A stretch of DNA of 64,000 nucleotides from an uncultured Pedobacter sp. Lineage in GTDB: Bacteria; Bacteroidota; Bacteroidia; Sphingobacteriales; Sphingobacteriaceae. A model generated the notes under the pieces. The model did not search any database. It saw only the letters and a list, made by a program, of their open reading frames with translations, and had not been told where the DNA came from. The DNA lies in NCBI RefSeq assembly GCF_913776295.1, contig NZ_CAJYOJ010000087.1, forward strand, positions 1 to 64,000, written 5' to 3'. A program made the translations under genes and the position numbers. Position 1 is the stretch's first letter, and each line of letters starts with the position of its first letter. Positions 27,300 through 37,630 of this stretch are shown here, piece after piece.

Positions 27300-29129
27300 T
27301 TAAACGCCCGTCCATTTTTTCAGCACTGCTTTTTGAGCAGGTGTGGCATTTTCGTTAATAGTTGCTTTTAAGCGTACATTTGGATTTTCTTTCAGGGTAA
27401 GAGAAATTTCTTTCTCCAATCCATCACGTCTAACCTTCAGTTTCAGCACATCACCGATATTCTTTTTAGCTACCAATGGGATTACCTCTAAAGAAATCAT
27501 CGGGCTTTTTAACCTAACGGTTGCTAATGCCTCACTTAGCGTGGTATCATCTAAGGTAAGCACTACATCGTTTACATTTAATCCGCTAATCCAGGCTGCA
27601 GAATTTCTTGTCGTTGAAGTAATCATCAAACCATCATTGGTCAATTGTCCGGTAGCACCGGTTACCGGTTTACCAGGAGTTGCATTCTCTGCAGAAACAT
27701 CTACACCTGCATATCCGAAATACTTCTCATATTCTACATCATCAACCCCGTTTACATATTTTGCCCAGAAATTGGTAAAACTGATTCCGGATATTTTTTC
27801 CACCATAGCTTTAAACTCGGCATCGGTATAACCGCGTTTTAAAGTTTTACATTGCAGGTACATGGCTTTCATTACATCATCAAGGCTTTTGGCACCTTTG
27901 GTAGCATTAATAATTTCGAGATCCATTAGCACACCAATCACTTCGCCCTTATTGTAATAGGAGATGGAATTATTTTTTGAGTTTTCATTTGGGCGGTAGC
28001 CGATAATCCAGGCGTCGTAGCTAGACGAAGCTGCCGACTGGTATTTGGCACCCGGAGTATTTAAAACCGTACCTACGCCACCTGCTAAATCTTTCAGAAA
28101 TTCGTCCACATCAGTAAAACCGGCGCGGTGCAGATATTTATTTTCATAATAAGAGGTAAAACCTTCGGCCACCCAGAGGTTGGTGGTGTAATTTTCGTTA
28201 TCGTAATCGAATGGGCCTAATGCAATAGGGCGCAAACGTTTCACATTCCACAAATGATGATACTCATGTGCAACCAAACTTAGAAAGCCTTTATAACCTT
28301 CGGCTGTGTTATAAGCATTTCTTGTAGCACCCAAAGTAGTGGAATTTAAGTGTTCCAGACCACCGCCTCCTCTTAAAAAATTATGAACAATAAAAAGGTA
28401 ATATTTATTAGGGTTTTCGCCATAAACGGCAGTTTCTTTCTCTACAATTTTGGCCATATCAACTTTTAGCTTCTCTTTATCGTAATTACCGCCACCATAC
28501 ATGGCCACTTCATGGCGAACACCTGCTGCTGTAAATTCAAAGGTATCCTGATTGCCCACTTCAATAGGGCTATCATAAAGAATATCAAAATCGTTGGCCA
28601 TGTAGGTAAACTGCTCACCTGCAACAGGTGTTAAGCCGGTAGAAACCTTACTCCAGGTATTAAAAGGAATAATTTTTACTGTACTCGGCGATTTGATCAT
28701 GCCATCAGGGTGCATAAAAATCCCTGTTGGCGATAAGAAAGCATGAGATTCATCGATAAATGGTGTCCGCACCGAAATTTCAAATGCATAAACACGGTAG
28801 TTAATCTGGATTTTAGCGGCCTTCGCCGAGAAAATTCTCCAGGTATTCTTCCTTACCTTTTCAACTTTTACAGCCTTACCTGCTGCAGTGGCGTTAAATT
28901 CTTCCACACTTTTTTCAAACTCGCGAACTAAATAAGAACCTGGAGTCCAGACAGGCATTTTTACATCTACATAATCTTTGGTCAATCCAGAAATATTCAT
29001 CTGTACCTCTGCATAATGCGCTTGCGGTTCTTTAAAAGATACCTCAAAGCCTATTTTTACCTGCGCCTTCGCTGCCATAATACATGTTAGTAGTAAAACT
29101 AAACTTAAAATTGATTTTTTATTAAACAT
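27300..29129 (-). CDS. M61 family metallopeptidase with PDZ domain
   Basis: A secreted peptidase of about 609 residues. It has a signal peptide (SLVLLLTCIMAAKAQ), then an N-terminal beta domain and the zinc site in AHEYHHLWNVKRLRP, with the distant glutamate in VAEGFTSYYENK. A C-terminal PDZ domain follows at about 500-590 (ISGLNVNDVVLTLDDTTLSE). M61 enzymes are glycyl aminopeptidases; the target here is unknown. A GTG two codons upstream (29135) is possible, but the ATG at 29129 is preferred. Confidence 0.93.
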   Translation of the reverse strand: MFNKKSILSLVLLLTCIMAAKAQVKIGFEVSFKEPQAHYAEVQMNISGLTKDYVDVKMPVWTPGSYLVREFEKSVEEFNATAAGKAVKVEKVRKNTWRIFSAKAAKIQINYRVYAFEISVRTPFIDESHAFLSPTGIFMHPDGMIKSPSTVKIIPFNTWSKVSTGLTPVAGEQFTYMANDFDILYDSPIEVGNQDTFEFTAAGVRHEVAMYGGGNYDKEKLKVDMAKIVEKETAVYGENPNKYYLFIVHNFLRGGGGLEHLNSTTLGATRNAYNTAEGYKGFLSLVAHEYHHLWNVKRLRPIALGPFDYDNENYTTNLWVAEGFTSYYENKYLHRAGFTDVDEFLKDLAGGVGTVLNTPGAKYQSAASSSYDAWIIGYRPNENSKNNSISYYNKGEVIGVLMDLEIINATKGAKSLDDVMKAMYLQCKTLKRGYTDAEFKAMVEKISGISFTNFWAKYVNGVDDVEYEKYFGYAGVDVSAENATPGKPVTGATGQLTNDGLMITSTTRNSAAWISGLNVNDVVLTLDDTTLSEALATVRLKSPMISLEVIPLVAKKNIGDVLKLKVRRDGLEKEISLTLKENPNVRLKATINENATPAQKAVLKKWTGV

Positions 29130-29135
29130 ATTCAC

Positions 29136-29496
29136 TTGTTTTGCTGCAAATTTAAATTTATTGGTGAGGTTTTAATATAGAATAGCTAAATGTAGTGTAA
29201 AATAGTTGCTTTTGTTCAACTTGCGTCTGGTGTTTGGCAATTTGTGAAAAACTCCGGGCGCTTCGGCACCACATGGCATCAGGCATTAATTGCCTGATTT
29301 CTGAAGGATAACGATTTAGGATGAACGATTATTTTGCACTCAAATCCTGGACTTTCCGACTACAGACTTCGGACTGAGATGGTAACATCCTTAATACAAC
29401 AAAATTAGGACTAAACTATTTGAATATTTTTACGCTCTAATGCTAAAACATTAACCTCATTTTAATGTTGGAATACGCACTACACAAATCATAACA
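29136..29496. other. Intergenic region upstream of the RND operon
   Basis: These 361 bp contain no supported gene. A palindrome, ATCAGGCA-TTAAT-TGCCTGAT, lies at 29278-29298, and degenerate GACT units (GACTTTCCGACTACAGACTT) at 29350-29372. The promoter of the efflux operon should be in the last 100 bp, but no convincing consensus was seen. Confidence 0.5.
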
Positions 29497-30588
29497 ATGA
29501 AGAAAAGGTATATTATCTATGCTGTTTTAGCTATAGGCCTGGCTTATCTGGTATATTACAGAATTAATGCAAATAAAAAACTGGAGGGGAAAGGGGGTGC
29601 ATCTGCCGGAGCTGGCAAAGGCAATGGTAAAGGCGGCACATCAGCTCCGTTGGTAGTGGATGGAATTATAGTAAAACCGGTATCTTTTGACAATGACCTG
29701 GAAATAACCGGTGCTATTGATGCAAACGAATCGGTAGTACTTAAAAGTGAAGTATCAGGCCTGGTTACCGGAATTTATTTTCAGGAAGGCACTATGGTAT
29801 CAAAAGGAAGTGTGCTGGTAAAAGTAAACGATAGAGACATACAAGCGCAATTGCAGGATGCGCTTACCAAACAAAAACTATCCGGCACCAATGAGAACCG
29901 GGCAAAACAATTGCTGGCAAAAGGAGCAATCAGTCAGGAAGAATATGATACTGCCCTGGCCGATTTAAAATCATTGCAGGCACAGGCACAATTAGTTAGG
30001 GCACAACTGGCCAAAACCATAATCCGCGCACCTTTTACAGGGCGTATAGGCTTACGCAACATTTCTACCGGTACTTATTTAACCCCCACTATGGTAATTG
30101 CCAACCTGGTGAGTACCAATCCGGTTAAAGTTACTTTCTCTGTTCCGGAGAAATATGCAGGACAGATTAAAGTGAATTCAGAAATCGTATTTACAACCGA
30201 TGGCTCTTCAAAAGAAAACAAAGGAAAAGTTTATGCGATAGAACCGGGAATTAATGCCGCTACGAGAACCTTACAAATCAGGGCATTGGCGCCAAATGCT
30301 GATAATGCCTTGTTACCAGGCTCCTTTGCTAAAATTAAACTGGCCTTAAACACCCTTCAAAATGCTATCCTGATTCCTAACGAGGCCGTTGTACCGGTTT
30401 TGAAAGGTAAGATCGTGTATATCCAGAAAGATGGCAAGGCACAGGAAGTTAAAGTAGAAGCAGGTACGCGTACGGATGAAAACATTGTGATTACATCAGG
30501 ATTAAAAGCTGGCGACACGGTATTAACCACCGGATCAATGGCTTTAAAGAAAGATGCGCCGGTTAAAGTTCATTTGGTTAAAGAATAA
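29497..30588 (+). CDS. RND efflux periplasmic adaptor subunit
   Basis: A membrane-fusion protein of 363 residues that joins the inner membrane pump to the outer membrane channel. The N-terminal segment IYAVLAIGLAYLVYY anchors it, and a Gly/Lys/Ala-rich linker follows. The lipoyl-like hairpin domains are visible in SEVSGLVTGIYFQEGTMV and IIRAPFTGRIGLRNISTG, separated by an alpha-helical hairpin of about 60 residues (LAKGAISQEEYDTALADLKS). It is the first gene of a three-gene efflux operon; the next gene begins 3 bp after its stop. Confidence 0.94.
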   Translation: MKKRYIIYAVLAIGLAYLVYYRINANKKLEGKGGASAGAGKGNGKGGTSAPLVVDGIIVKPVSFDNDLEITGAIDANESVVLKSEVSGLVTGIYFQEGTMVSKGSVLVKVNDRDIQAQLQDALTKQKLSGTNENRAKQLLAKGAISQEEYDTALADLKSLQAQAQLVRAQLAKTIIRAPFTGRIGLRNISTGTYLTPTMVIANLVSTNPVKVTFSVPEKYAGQIKVNSEIVFTTDGSSKENKGKVYAIEPGINAATRTLQIRALAPNADNALLPGSFAKIKLALNTLQNAILIPNEAVVPVLKGKIVYIQKDGKAQEVKVEAGTRTDENIVITSGLKAGDTVLTTGSMALKKDAPVKVHLVKE

Positions 30589-30590
30589 TT

Positions 30591-33500
30591 ATGAGTATCT
30601 CTACTACGAGTATTAAACGGCCGGTGCTGGCTATTGTAATGAACCTGTTAATTGTTCTTTTTGGGATTATAGGTTATACTTTTTTGGGCGTCAGGGAGTA
30701 TCCGTCTATTGATCCTACCGTAGTTTCGGTCAGAACGTCTTATCCGGGGGCCAACGCTGATATTATCGAATCGCAAATTACCGAACCTTTAGAAAAATCG
30801 ATCAATTCTATTGACGGGATCAGAAACATCTCCTCATCCAGTAACCAGGGGGCAAGTAATATTACCATAGAGTTTAACCTTGATAAAAACATTGAAGAGG
30901 CCGCAAATGATGTACGTGATAAAGTATCGCAAGCGGCCAGAACTTTACCGAAGGATATCGACGGTTTACCCGTAGTGAGTAAAGCTGATGCGAACTCCGA
31001 TCCGATTTTATCGATGACGATTCAGAGCGATAAACGAAACACCCTTGAATTAAGTGATTTTGCTGAAAACGTAATTGCAGACCGGATTCAAACCATCCCC
31101 GGGGTTAGCAGTGTTCAAATCCAGGGGCAAAGGAAATATGCCATGCGCATCTGGATGGATCCAAATAAGCTCAGTGCTTACGGTTTAACCTCGCAGGATA
31201 TCGTTACGGCCTTAGATAATGAAAACGTAGAACTCCCATCCGGAAAAATTACCGGGGCTACTACTGAACTAACCGTTAAAACCTTAGGAAAACTTACCAA
31301 CGAAAGTCAGTTTAACAACTTAATCTTAAAAGCTGATAGTAACCAGGTAGTTAAACTCAAAGATGTAGGTTTTGCAGTTTTAGGACCGGAAAACGAAGAG
31401 ACTATTCTGCGCGAATCAGGCAAACCCATGGTGGCCATCGCCATTATTCCCCAGCCGGGCGCTAATTACCTCAACATCAGTAAAGAATTTTATAAACGGT
31501 TTGATAAATTAAAAGCCGATATTCCCCAGGATATTAAATTAAAAGTGGCATTGGATAATACCCTTTTCATTAAACGTTCTGTAACAGAGGTGGCCGAAAC
31601 GATTGGCCTATCGCTGGTATTGGTAATTCTAATCATCTACCTCTTTTTTAGGGATTGGGCCATCGCCTTCAGGCCATTGATCGATATCCCGGTATCTTTG
31701 ATTTTCACCTTCTTTATCATGTATGCCTTTGGCTTTTCCATAAACGTGTTGAGTTTACTGGCCATTGTACTGGCTACGGGTTTGGTGGTGGATGATGGTA
31801 TTGTGGTTACCGAAAATATCTTTAAAAAGGTGGAAGAAGGGATGTCGCCCTTTGAGGCAGCCATTAAAGGGTCTAATGAAATCTTTTTCGCGGTAATTTC
31901 GATTTCCATTACCCTTGCAGCTGTGTTCTTACCTGTAATTTTTTTACAGGGCTTCGTTGGTCGCTTATTTAGAGAGTTCGGTGTCGTAATTGGTGCTGCA
32001 GTATTGGTATCAGCCTTTGTATCACTTACCCTAACACCCATGTTAAATGCCTACCTGATGAAAAAGGGTGGCCATAAACCATCCCGATTTTACAACTGGA
32101 CCGAACCTTACTTTGTAAAATTAAATGATGCTTACGGATCTAACCTGAATAAATTTTTGGCCAAAAGATGGCTTTCGGTCCCGATTATCTTAGTTTGTAT
32201 GGGCCTTATTTTTCTTTTCTGGAAGATATTACCAAAAGAAACCGCTCCTTATGATGACAGAAGTGCCATCAACATCAACGTATCTACCCCGGAGGGTGCT
32301 TCATTTGCCTACACGGATAAGTTTATCATGAAGCTAAATCAGCTGGTGATTGATTCTGTTCCGGAAAAAAACGTGAACATTACCATTACTTCACCAAGTT
32401 TTGGCGGCTCAGGTGCGGTAAACTCCGGTTTTGTGCGGATGGGATTAACCGATCCGGAAACCCGTGAGCGTTCGCAAAAAGAAATTGCCGATATGCTTAC
32501 CCGCATAACTAAGAAATACACAGAGGGTAAAACCATTGTGAACCAGCAACCCACCATTTCTGTGGGGCGCCGTGGCGGATTACCCATCAGTTACATCATC
32601 CAGGCTCAAAATTTTGAAAAACTACGCGAGAAAATTCCATTATTTATGGATGCTGTTGCGAAAGATCCAACATTTACGGTCTCGGATGTAAACCTGAAAT
32701 TTAATAAGCCAGAAATTAACCTGACAATCGATCGGGATAAAGCCAAAAATTTAGGTGTTTCTATATCCGCTATTGCCCAAACCCTGAATTTGGGTTTAAG
32801 CGGACAAAGGTTCTCATACTTTTTTATGAATGGAAAACAATATCAGGTAATTGGTCAGTTTGACCGTGGCGACAGAAAAGATCCGTTAGATTTAAGTTCC
32901 GTTTATGTACGTAACGATAAAGGGCAATTGGTGCAGCTTGATAACCTGGTAACCGCTAAAGAAGAAAGCAGTCCGCCACAATTATACCGCAACAACCGCT
33001 TTATTGCCGCTACCGTTTCGGCGGGTTTAGCACCGGGCAAAAGTATTGGCGAAGGTATTGACGCCATGGATGCCATTTCAAAAAAGGTATTGGACGAGAC
33101 TTTTTCTACAGACTTAAGTGGAGAATCGCGCGATTTTAAGGAAAGTTCTTCTAACACCTTTTTCGCGTTCGGTTTAGCCCTGCTCCTGGTTTATTTAATT
33201 CTTTCAGCGCAGTTCGAGAGCTTTAAAGATCCGGTTATCATTATTTTAACCGTCCCAATGGCCGTTGCAGGTGCATTTTTGTCACTCTGGTTATGCGGGC
33301 AAAGCTGGAATATCTTCAGCCAGATCGGTACCATTATGCTGATAGGCCTGGTAACCAAAAACGGAATCTTAATTGTTGAGTTTGCCAACCAGCTTAAGGA
33401 AAAAGGCATTCCCATTCCAGAGGCGATCAGGGAAGCTGCGGTTTCGCGGTTACGTCCGATATTAATGACCAGTTTGGCCATTGCCATTGGCGCGCTGCCT

Positions 33501-33701
33501 ATTGCGCTTGCACTGGGTGCTGCGGCAAAAAGCAGAATGAGTATGGGAACCGTAATTGTAGGCGGAACCTTGTTCTCACTGGTACTCACTTTATTTGTAA
33601 TACCAGCTATTTATTCCTATTGGGCCAAACCTTACCAACCGAATCAAGAATTAAAAGAAGCCCGTCGTTTTGAACAGGAAGCTTTACATACAGAAGAATA
33701 A
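30591..33701 (+). CDS. RND multidrug efflux transporter permease (HAE1 type)
   Basis: A proton-driven pump of 1,036 residues in the AcrB/MexB family. It has the RND layout: TM1 near 12-30, a large porter loop, TM2-6 with paired acidic residues in ATGLVVDDGIVVTENIF (TM4), a second loop, and TM7-12 ending in MTSLAIAIGALPIALALG. The acidic pair in TM4 and the GxxxxDD motif place it with hydrophobic/amphiphilic compound exporters rather than metal exporters. It is flanked by its adaptor and its TolC partner, so the tripartite system is complete. Confidence 0.96.
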   Translation: MSISTTSIKRPVLAIVMNLLIVLFGIIGYTFLGVREYPSIDPTVVSVRTSYPGANADIIESQITEPLEKSINSIDGIRNISSSSNQGASNITIEFNLDKNIEEAANDVRDKVSQAARTLPKDIDGLPVVSKADANSDPILSMTIQSDKRNTLELSDFAENVIADRIQTIPGVSSVQIQGQRKYAMRIWMDPNKLSAYGLTSQDIVTALDNENVELPSGKITGATTELTVKTLGKLTNESQFNNLILKADSNQVVKLKDVGFAVLGPENEETILRESGKPMVAIAIIPQPGANYLNISKEFYKRFDKLKADIPQDIKLKVALDNTLFIKRSVTEVAETIGLSLVLVILIIYLFFRDWAIAFRPLIDIPVSLIFTFFIMYAFGFSINVLSLLAIVLATGLVVDDGIVVTENIFKKVEEGMSPFEAAIKGSNEIFFAVISISITLAAVFLPVIFLQGFVGRLFREFGVVIGAAVLVSAFVSLTLTPMLNAYLMKKGGHKPSRFYNWTEPYFVKLNDAYGSNLNKFLAKRWLSVPIILVCMGLIFLFWKILPKETAPYDDRSAININVSTPEGASFAYTDKFIMKLNQLVIDSVPEKNVNITITSPSFGGSGAVNSGFVRMGLTDPETRERSQKEIADMLTRITKKYTEGKTIVNQQPTISVGRRGGLPISYIIQAQNFEKLREKIPLFMDAVAKDPTFTVSDVNLKFNKPEINLTIDRDKAKNLGVSISAIAQTLNLGLSGQRFSYFFMNGKQYQVIGQFDRGDRKDPLDLSSVYVRNDKGQLVQLDNLVTAKEESSPPQLYRNNRFIAATVSAGLAPGKSIGEGIDAMDAISKKVLDETFSTDLSGESRDFKESSSNTFFAFGLALLLVYLILSAQFESFKDPVIIILTVPMAVAGAFLSLWLCGQSWNIFSQIGTIMLIGLVTKNGILIVEFANQLKEKGIPIPEAIREAAVSRLRPILMTSLAIAIGALPIALALGAAAKSRMSMGTVIVGGTLFSLVLTLFVIPAIYSYWAKPYQPNQELKEARRFEQEALHTEE

Positions 33702-33702
33702 G

Positions 33703-35013
33703 ATGAGCAAGAAATTAAAAATATCTATCCTGCTGATAAGCTTATCGCTTTCGGGTTTTGCACAAGAAAAATTAAGCCTGAAAGAAGCCATTGCCATTGC
33801 TTTAGCCCATAATTACGACATCAAAATCAGTAAAAACCAAATCGATATCGCAAAAAACAATGCCAATATTGGCAATGCGGGCATGTTACCTAGCGTAACC
33901 GGAAATTATACCAATGGCGGAAGTATCCAAAATACCCGGCAAAGCCCTGTAACAGGTCCGGACCGGGTAATTACCGGGGCAAAGAGTACCAATAACAGTT
34001 ATGGTGCAGAATTAAACTGGACTGTTTTTGATGGCTTTCGCATGTTTGCTAATTATGATCGTTTAAAGGAATTGCAAAAACAAGGCGAATTAAATTCCCG
34101 CTTAACCATTTTAACCACTGTATCAGATGTGATTACTGCTTATTATGATATTGTAAGACAGCAACAATTGGTTAGGGCTGCTGATAGCGCCATGGACGTT
34201 TCGGTATTGCGTACCAGTATTGCCAAAACAAAATTACAGCTTGGGCGTGGCTCTAAACTGGATGTATTAACTGCACAGGTTGATTACAATACGGATACGT
34301 CAAATTACCTGCAAACTAAAAATGCGCTACAGATCGCAAAGGTTCGTTTAAACCAATTACTGGTGCGGGATATTGGAACCACTTTTTCTGTTGCAGACAG
34401 CATTGATGTGGATAAAGGCATCTTGTTTAGCAAGATGTCCGAGATGGCCGAAAAGCAGAACCCTGATGTACAGAATGCCTTTATCAATCAACGCATTGCT
34501 TCCTTAAATTTAAAATCCATCCGTGGGGCACGTTATCCCGCAGTTAGCCTGAACTCGGGTTACAGCAGGGCAAACAGTACCAGCCCAACAGGCTTTAACC
34601 AAAAATTTGCGGCCAATGGATTTACCTATGGCGTTACCGCGAGCATCAATTTATTTAATGGCTTTTTACAGCGCCAGCAAGAGCGCAATGCCAAAATAGA
34701 GATTGATAATTCGATCCTTAATCTGAACAAAACCAAGTTGGATGTGAATGCGCAGCTACTTACTGCCTACGAAAATTATAGTACCTATTTAGATCTGATT
34801 AAATTAGAGCAGCGAAATGTAGATATTGCAAAGGAGAATCTAGATATCACCTTGGCAAAATACCGTTTGGGCAGCATAGCTCCGTTAGAACTGAGAGAGG
34901 CACAGCGTAATGCCATTGATGCACAGAACCGTTTCATCGAAATGCAATATCAGGCCAAAATAGCGGAAAACACTTTAAAAACAATTAGCGGGAGTATTGA
35001 TTTAGTTAACTAA
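33703..35013 (+). CDS. TolC-family outer membrane efflux protein
   Basis: The outer membrane channel of the tripartite pump. The 436-residue protein has a signal peptide (ISILLISLSLSGFAQ). Two repeats of the TolC coiled-coil/strand pattern are visible: LSLKEAIAIALAHNYDIKIS, then later the matching C-terminal helix YRLGSIAPLELREAQRNAID. It starts 2 bp after the pump's stop codon (ATG 33703); a longer in-frame start at 33670 would overlap the pump gene and lacks the signal peptide at the N-terminus. Confidence 0.93.
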   Translation: MSKKLKISILLISLSLSGFAQEKLSLKEAIAIALAHNYDIKISKNQIDIAKNNANIGNAGMLPSVTGNYTNGGSIQNTRQSPVTGPDRVITGAKSTNNSYGAELNWTVFDGFRMFANYDRLKELQKQGELNSRLTILTTVSDVITAYYDIVRQQQLVRAADSAMDVSVLRTSIAKTKLQLGRGSKLDVLTAQVDYNTDTSNYLQTKNALQIAKVRLNQLLVRDIGTTFSVADSIDVDKGILFSKMSEMAEKQNPDVQNAFINQRIASLNLKSIRGARYPAVSLNSGYSRANSTSPTGFNQKFAANGFTYGVTASINLFNGFLQRQQERNAKIEIDNSILNLNKTKLDVNAQLLTAYENYSTYLDLIKLEQRNVDIAKENLDITLAKYRLGSIAPLELREAQRNAIDAQNRFIEMQYQAKIAENTLKTISGSIDLVN

Positions 35014-35256
35014 CCAATGGCCCGTAAGTTATCAGGTAGATGAAGCATAGAGTAAACCATTTGTTATTGCCGGAAAAGCTAATTTTTTAAATTAAAATCG
35101 TATAAATCCCCGGTTAATTGTTGAACTGTACAAGCAATTGGCGAAAAGCACTGCTCAAATAGGTGCCGCGTATTAAAACACTACCAATAAGCTTTAAAAG
35201 AGGTAACGAAATTATTTCAATATAAAATGCTGTAATTAATTTTTATATTTAGTGCC

Positions 35257-36120
35257 ATGATACTTGTTGCAGATAGTGGCTCATCAAAAACCGATTGGAT
35301 GGGTTATCATAATGGCGAAACCATTAAATTTAGTACCCCCGGAATAAATCCTTATTTCTTAAGTGAACAGGAAATCACCAAGTTGATTTCTAAAAATGAA
35401 CCCTTATTACAATATGCCAATGAGGTAAAAGAGATCTACTTTTTTGGAGCTGGCTGTTCCTCTCCAGACAAACATGAAGTTGTTTCAAATGGTTTATCAG
35501 CTGTTTTTGGCCATGCTTTTATTTCCGTAGATCACGATCTTTTAGGCTCTGTATATGCTACTTGTGGAAACACTGAAGGTTTAAACTGCATTTTGGGTAC
35601 GGGATCTAATATCTGTTACTTTGATGGTAAAAAAATCCATGATGGCCACCATGGCCTGGGCTATGTTTTAGGCGATGAAGGTTCCGGAACTTTCTTTGGT
35701 AAAAAAGTGCTTTTAAGCTATCTGTATGGTAAAATGCCATCATCGTTAGCAGCAGAATTTAAGAAATCCTTCCCTGCAGAAAAAGAGGAGATTATCACCA
35801 ATGTTTATCAGAAACCTTTTCCCAACATCTACCTGGCAAGCTTTAGCCGGTTCATGGCCAGCCATAAAGACCACCCTTTTATCCAGGAAATATTAAGAAA
35901 AGGCTTTCAGGAATTTGTAGATACAAACGTTAAAGACTACCCCAAACACCAGAACGTACCGTGCCATTTTGTAGGCTCCATCGCCTATTATTATCAGGAT
36001 GCACTTATTTCGGTATTGCGTGAAAACAACATCGAGCCCGGCAAAATTTTACAAAAGCCCATAGATGAATTGTTTAATTTCATTTTACACAAAGAAGGCA
36101 TTGTACAGCAGGCCAGCTAA
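35257..36120 (+). CDS. BadF/BadG/BcrA-type ATPase, probable N-acetylglucosamine kinase
   Basis: A sugar-kinase-fold protein of 287 residues of the ASKHA superfamily. Its phosphate-1 motif, LVADSGSSKTDWMG, is at the N-terminus. The second nucleotide motif is CILGTGSNICYFDG near 110, followed by LGYVLGDEGSGTFFGKK, typical of the N-acetylglucosamine/glucosamine kinase branch. It is likely to salvage amino sugars from the cell wall or chitin; the sugar is inferred from family resemblance. It stands apart from other genes on the plus strand. Confidence 0.87.
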   Translation: MILVADSGSSKTDWMGYHNGETIKFSTPGINPYFLSEQEITKLISKNEPLLQYANEVKEIYFFGAGCSSPDKHEVVSNGLSAVFGHAFISVDHDLLGSVYATCGNTEGLNCILGTGSNICYFDGKKIHDGHHGLGYVLGDEGSGTFFGKKVLLSYLYGKMPSSLAAEFKKSFPAEKEEIITNVYQKPFPNIYLASFSRFMASHKDHPFIQEILRKGFQEFVDTNVKDYPKHQNVPCHFVGSIAYYYQDALISVLRENNIEPGKILQKPIDELFNFILHKEGIVQQAS

Positions 36121-36226
36121 ATCAAAACATACTTTACCTTATAATTTGTTAAAATATGCTTAAGATTGTAAACATATCCGCGCAAACTTTTGTTATACCC
36201 TTAACAGCATATAATTGCACACACAT

Positions 36227-36619
36227 ATGAAGAGAATATTGGTAGTAGATGATGATATTGAGGTTTTAGAAACCATACAATTAATCCTTGAAATTGGAGG
36301 TTTTAAAGTTTCGGCACTAAATGACGGTGAGGAAATCTTTAACAGAATCGAAAAGTTTAATCCTGATTTAATCTTACTTGACATTTCTCTCGGGCATATC
36401 GATGGTCGGGTATTGTGTGAACAGTTAAAATCTATTGAAAGTACTTCCAAAATTCCTATTCTGCTTATTTCTGGCTTGTACGATCAAAAAGATTTTACGA
36501 CCCTAAATTATGGTCAGGATGATTTCCTGTCGAAGCCGTTCCAAATGGATGTATTGCTTAAAAAGATTACTAAAATCCTTTCACTGGAAGAGGATAAACC
36601 AAGCTTTCTTTTAAATTAA
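36227..36619 (+). CDS. Single-domain response regulator receiver
   Basis: A 130-residue CheY-like receiver with no output domain. It shows the acidic pocket VVDDD at 6-10, the phosphoacceptor D52 in LILLDISLG, the conserved threonine/serine region, and the lysine in FLSKPFQMD near 108. No kinase gene is adjacent, so its partner is elsewhere. A TTG four codons upstream is less likely as a start than the ATG at 36227. A hairpin terminator follows. Confidence 0.9.
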   Translation: MKRILVVDDDIEVLETIQLILEIGGFKVSALNDGEEIFNRIEKFNPDLILLDISLGHIDGRVLCEQLKSIESTSKIPILLISGLYDQKDFTTLNYGQDDFLSKPFQMDVLLKKITKILSLEEDKPSFLLN

Positions 36620-36643
36620 ATTCAATCTCCTATTAAAATATTT

Positions 36644-36670
36644 AGCCAAGAAACCATAGTTTTCTTGGCT
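36644..36670 (+). terminator. Terminator after the receiver gene
   Basis: A 10-bp stem (AGCCAAGAAA 36644-36653 with TTTCTTGGCT 36661-36670), 7-nt loop, then TCTTTGTTTT. Confidence 0.75.
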
Positions 36671-36715
36671 TCTTTGTTTTGAAAAACTCATCTCTCAAAC
36701 GAATCTGTCTAATCA

Positions 36716-37456
36716 ATGATACCAAGCAATGAATGGTTAAAAACCTGGAACGAGAAACGCGCATTATTAAACTGCCCCAACAACCTGAACGATTATTTTG
36801 AAGAAACAGTTGTTGCCGGCAAAAAAATCGATCACCTCGAACTGGGAGGTGTTTCCATCCCTACAGGAGAAATTTTGGTTAGGGACCCATTGGTCTATAT
36901 TCAACGAGATGCTGAACCTTATCTGATTAAAGTGCCTACAGGCGAATTCCCGGTAACTGCTGCTGTGATTGTGCCTGAAGATGAAGATTGCGCACGTTAT
37001 GCTGCCGTTAAAGTGCAGTTTACCGCTTATGATGCCGTACGCTTTGAAGAGGCATTAATTGGAATGGAAGATCTTATTAATTTTAATGAAGGAGAATTTT
37101 TCGGTTTCAATGTAGATGCAGGCTTAGCTTGCGTACTGGATAGAGAAACTTTAAAACATTTTTGTGCATTCCAGGAAACATTTCACAAAGAGAATCCGGG
37201 CAAAAATTTATATGATGATTATTTTGCTAAACTTTTTGCTGATAATTATGTCGAAAACCCCGATTATCAACGTAAAGAAGGCGATTGGATTAACTGGAAA
37301 ATACCGGGAACTGATTACCACATTCCATTTTTTCAAAGTGGTTTTGGCGATGGTGTGTACCCTGTTTATTATGGTTTTGATGTAGAAGGCCAGGTATGTT
37401 CACTGATTATCCAATTTATTGATATTGAACTCGCCTATGGTGAAGAAGAATTATGA
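36716..37456 (+). CDS. DUF4241 domain protein
   Basis: A 246-residue cytoplasmic protein with no signal peptide. It matches DUF4241 by its central IPTGEILVRDPLVYI segment and the C-terminal GDGVYPVYYGFDVEGQVCSL, both typical of that family. The function is unknown, though some relatives occur near toxin-immunity loci; no toxin is visible here. The protein is strongly acidic. It lies between the receiver terminator and htpG, about 175 bp before htpG. Confidence 0.75.
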   Translation: MIPSNEWLKTWNEKRALLNCPNNLNDYFEETVVAGKKIDHLELGGVSIPTGEILVRDPLVYIQRDAEPYLIKVPTGEFPVTAAVIVPEDEDCARYAAVKVQFTAYDAVRFEEALIGMEDLINFNEGEFFGFNVDAGLACVLDRETLKHFCAFQETFHKENPGKNLYDDYFAKLFADNYVENPDYQRKEGDWINWKIPGTDYHIPFFQSGFGDGVYPVYYGFDVEGQVCSLIIQFIDIELAYGEEEL

Positions 37457-37630
37457 TCACTGTGTAGTCTGTTATACACAAGCGACAGAATCATGCATAC
37501 CTTTTACATCTTTTCTCTTCATTCTACATCGCTCCATCCCCCTTTCTGCCTGCATCTGTCATTTTGGCAAACAATTTCTTTTGGAACAACCCTTGATGTG
37601 CAGGATGTAGATTAAACAATTTATTTACAT

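Noticed and set aside
29278..29298. The palindrome ATCAGGCATTAATTGCCTGA(T) as a terminator
   Set aside because: No T run follows on either strand and it is 140 bp or more from both genes; kept only as part of the intergenic description.
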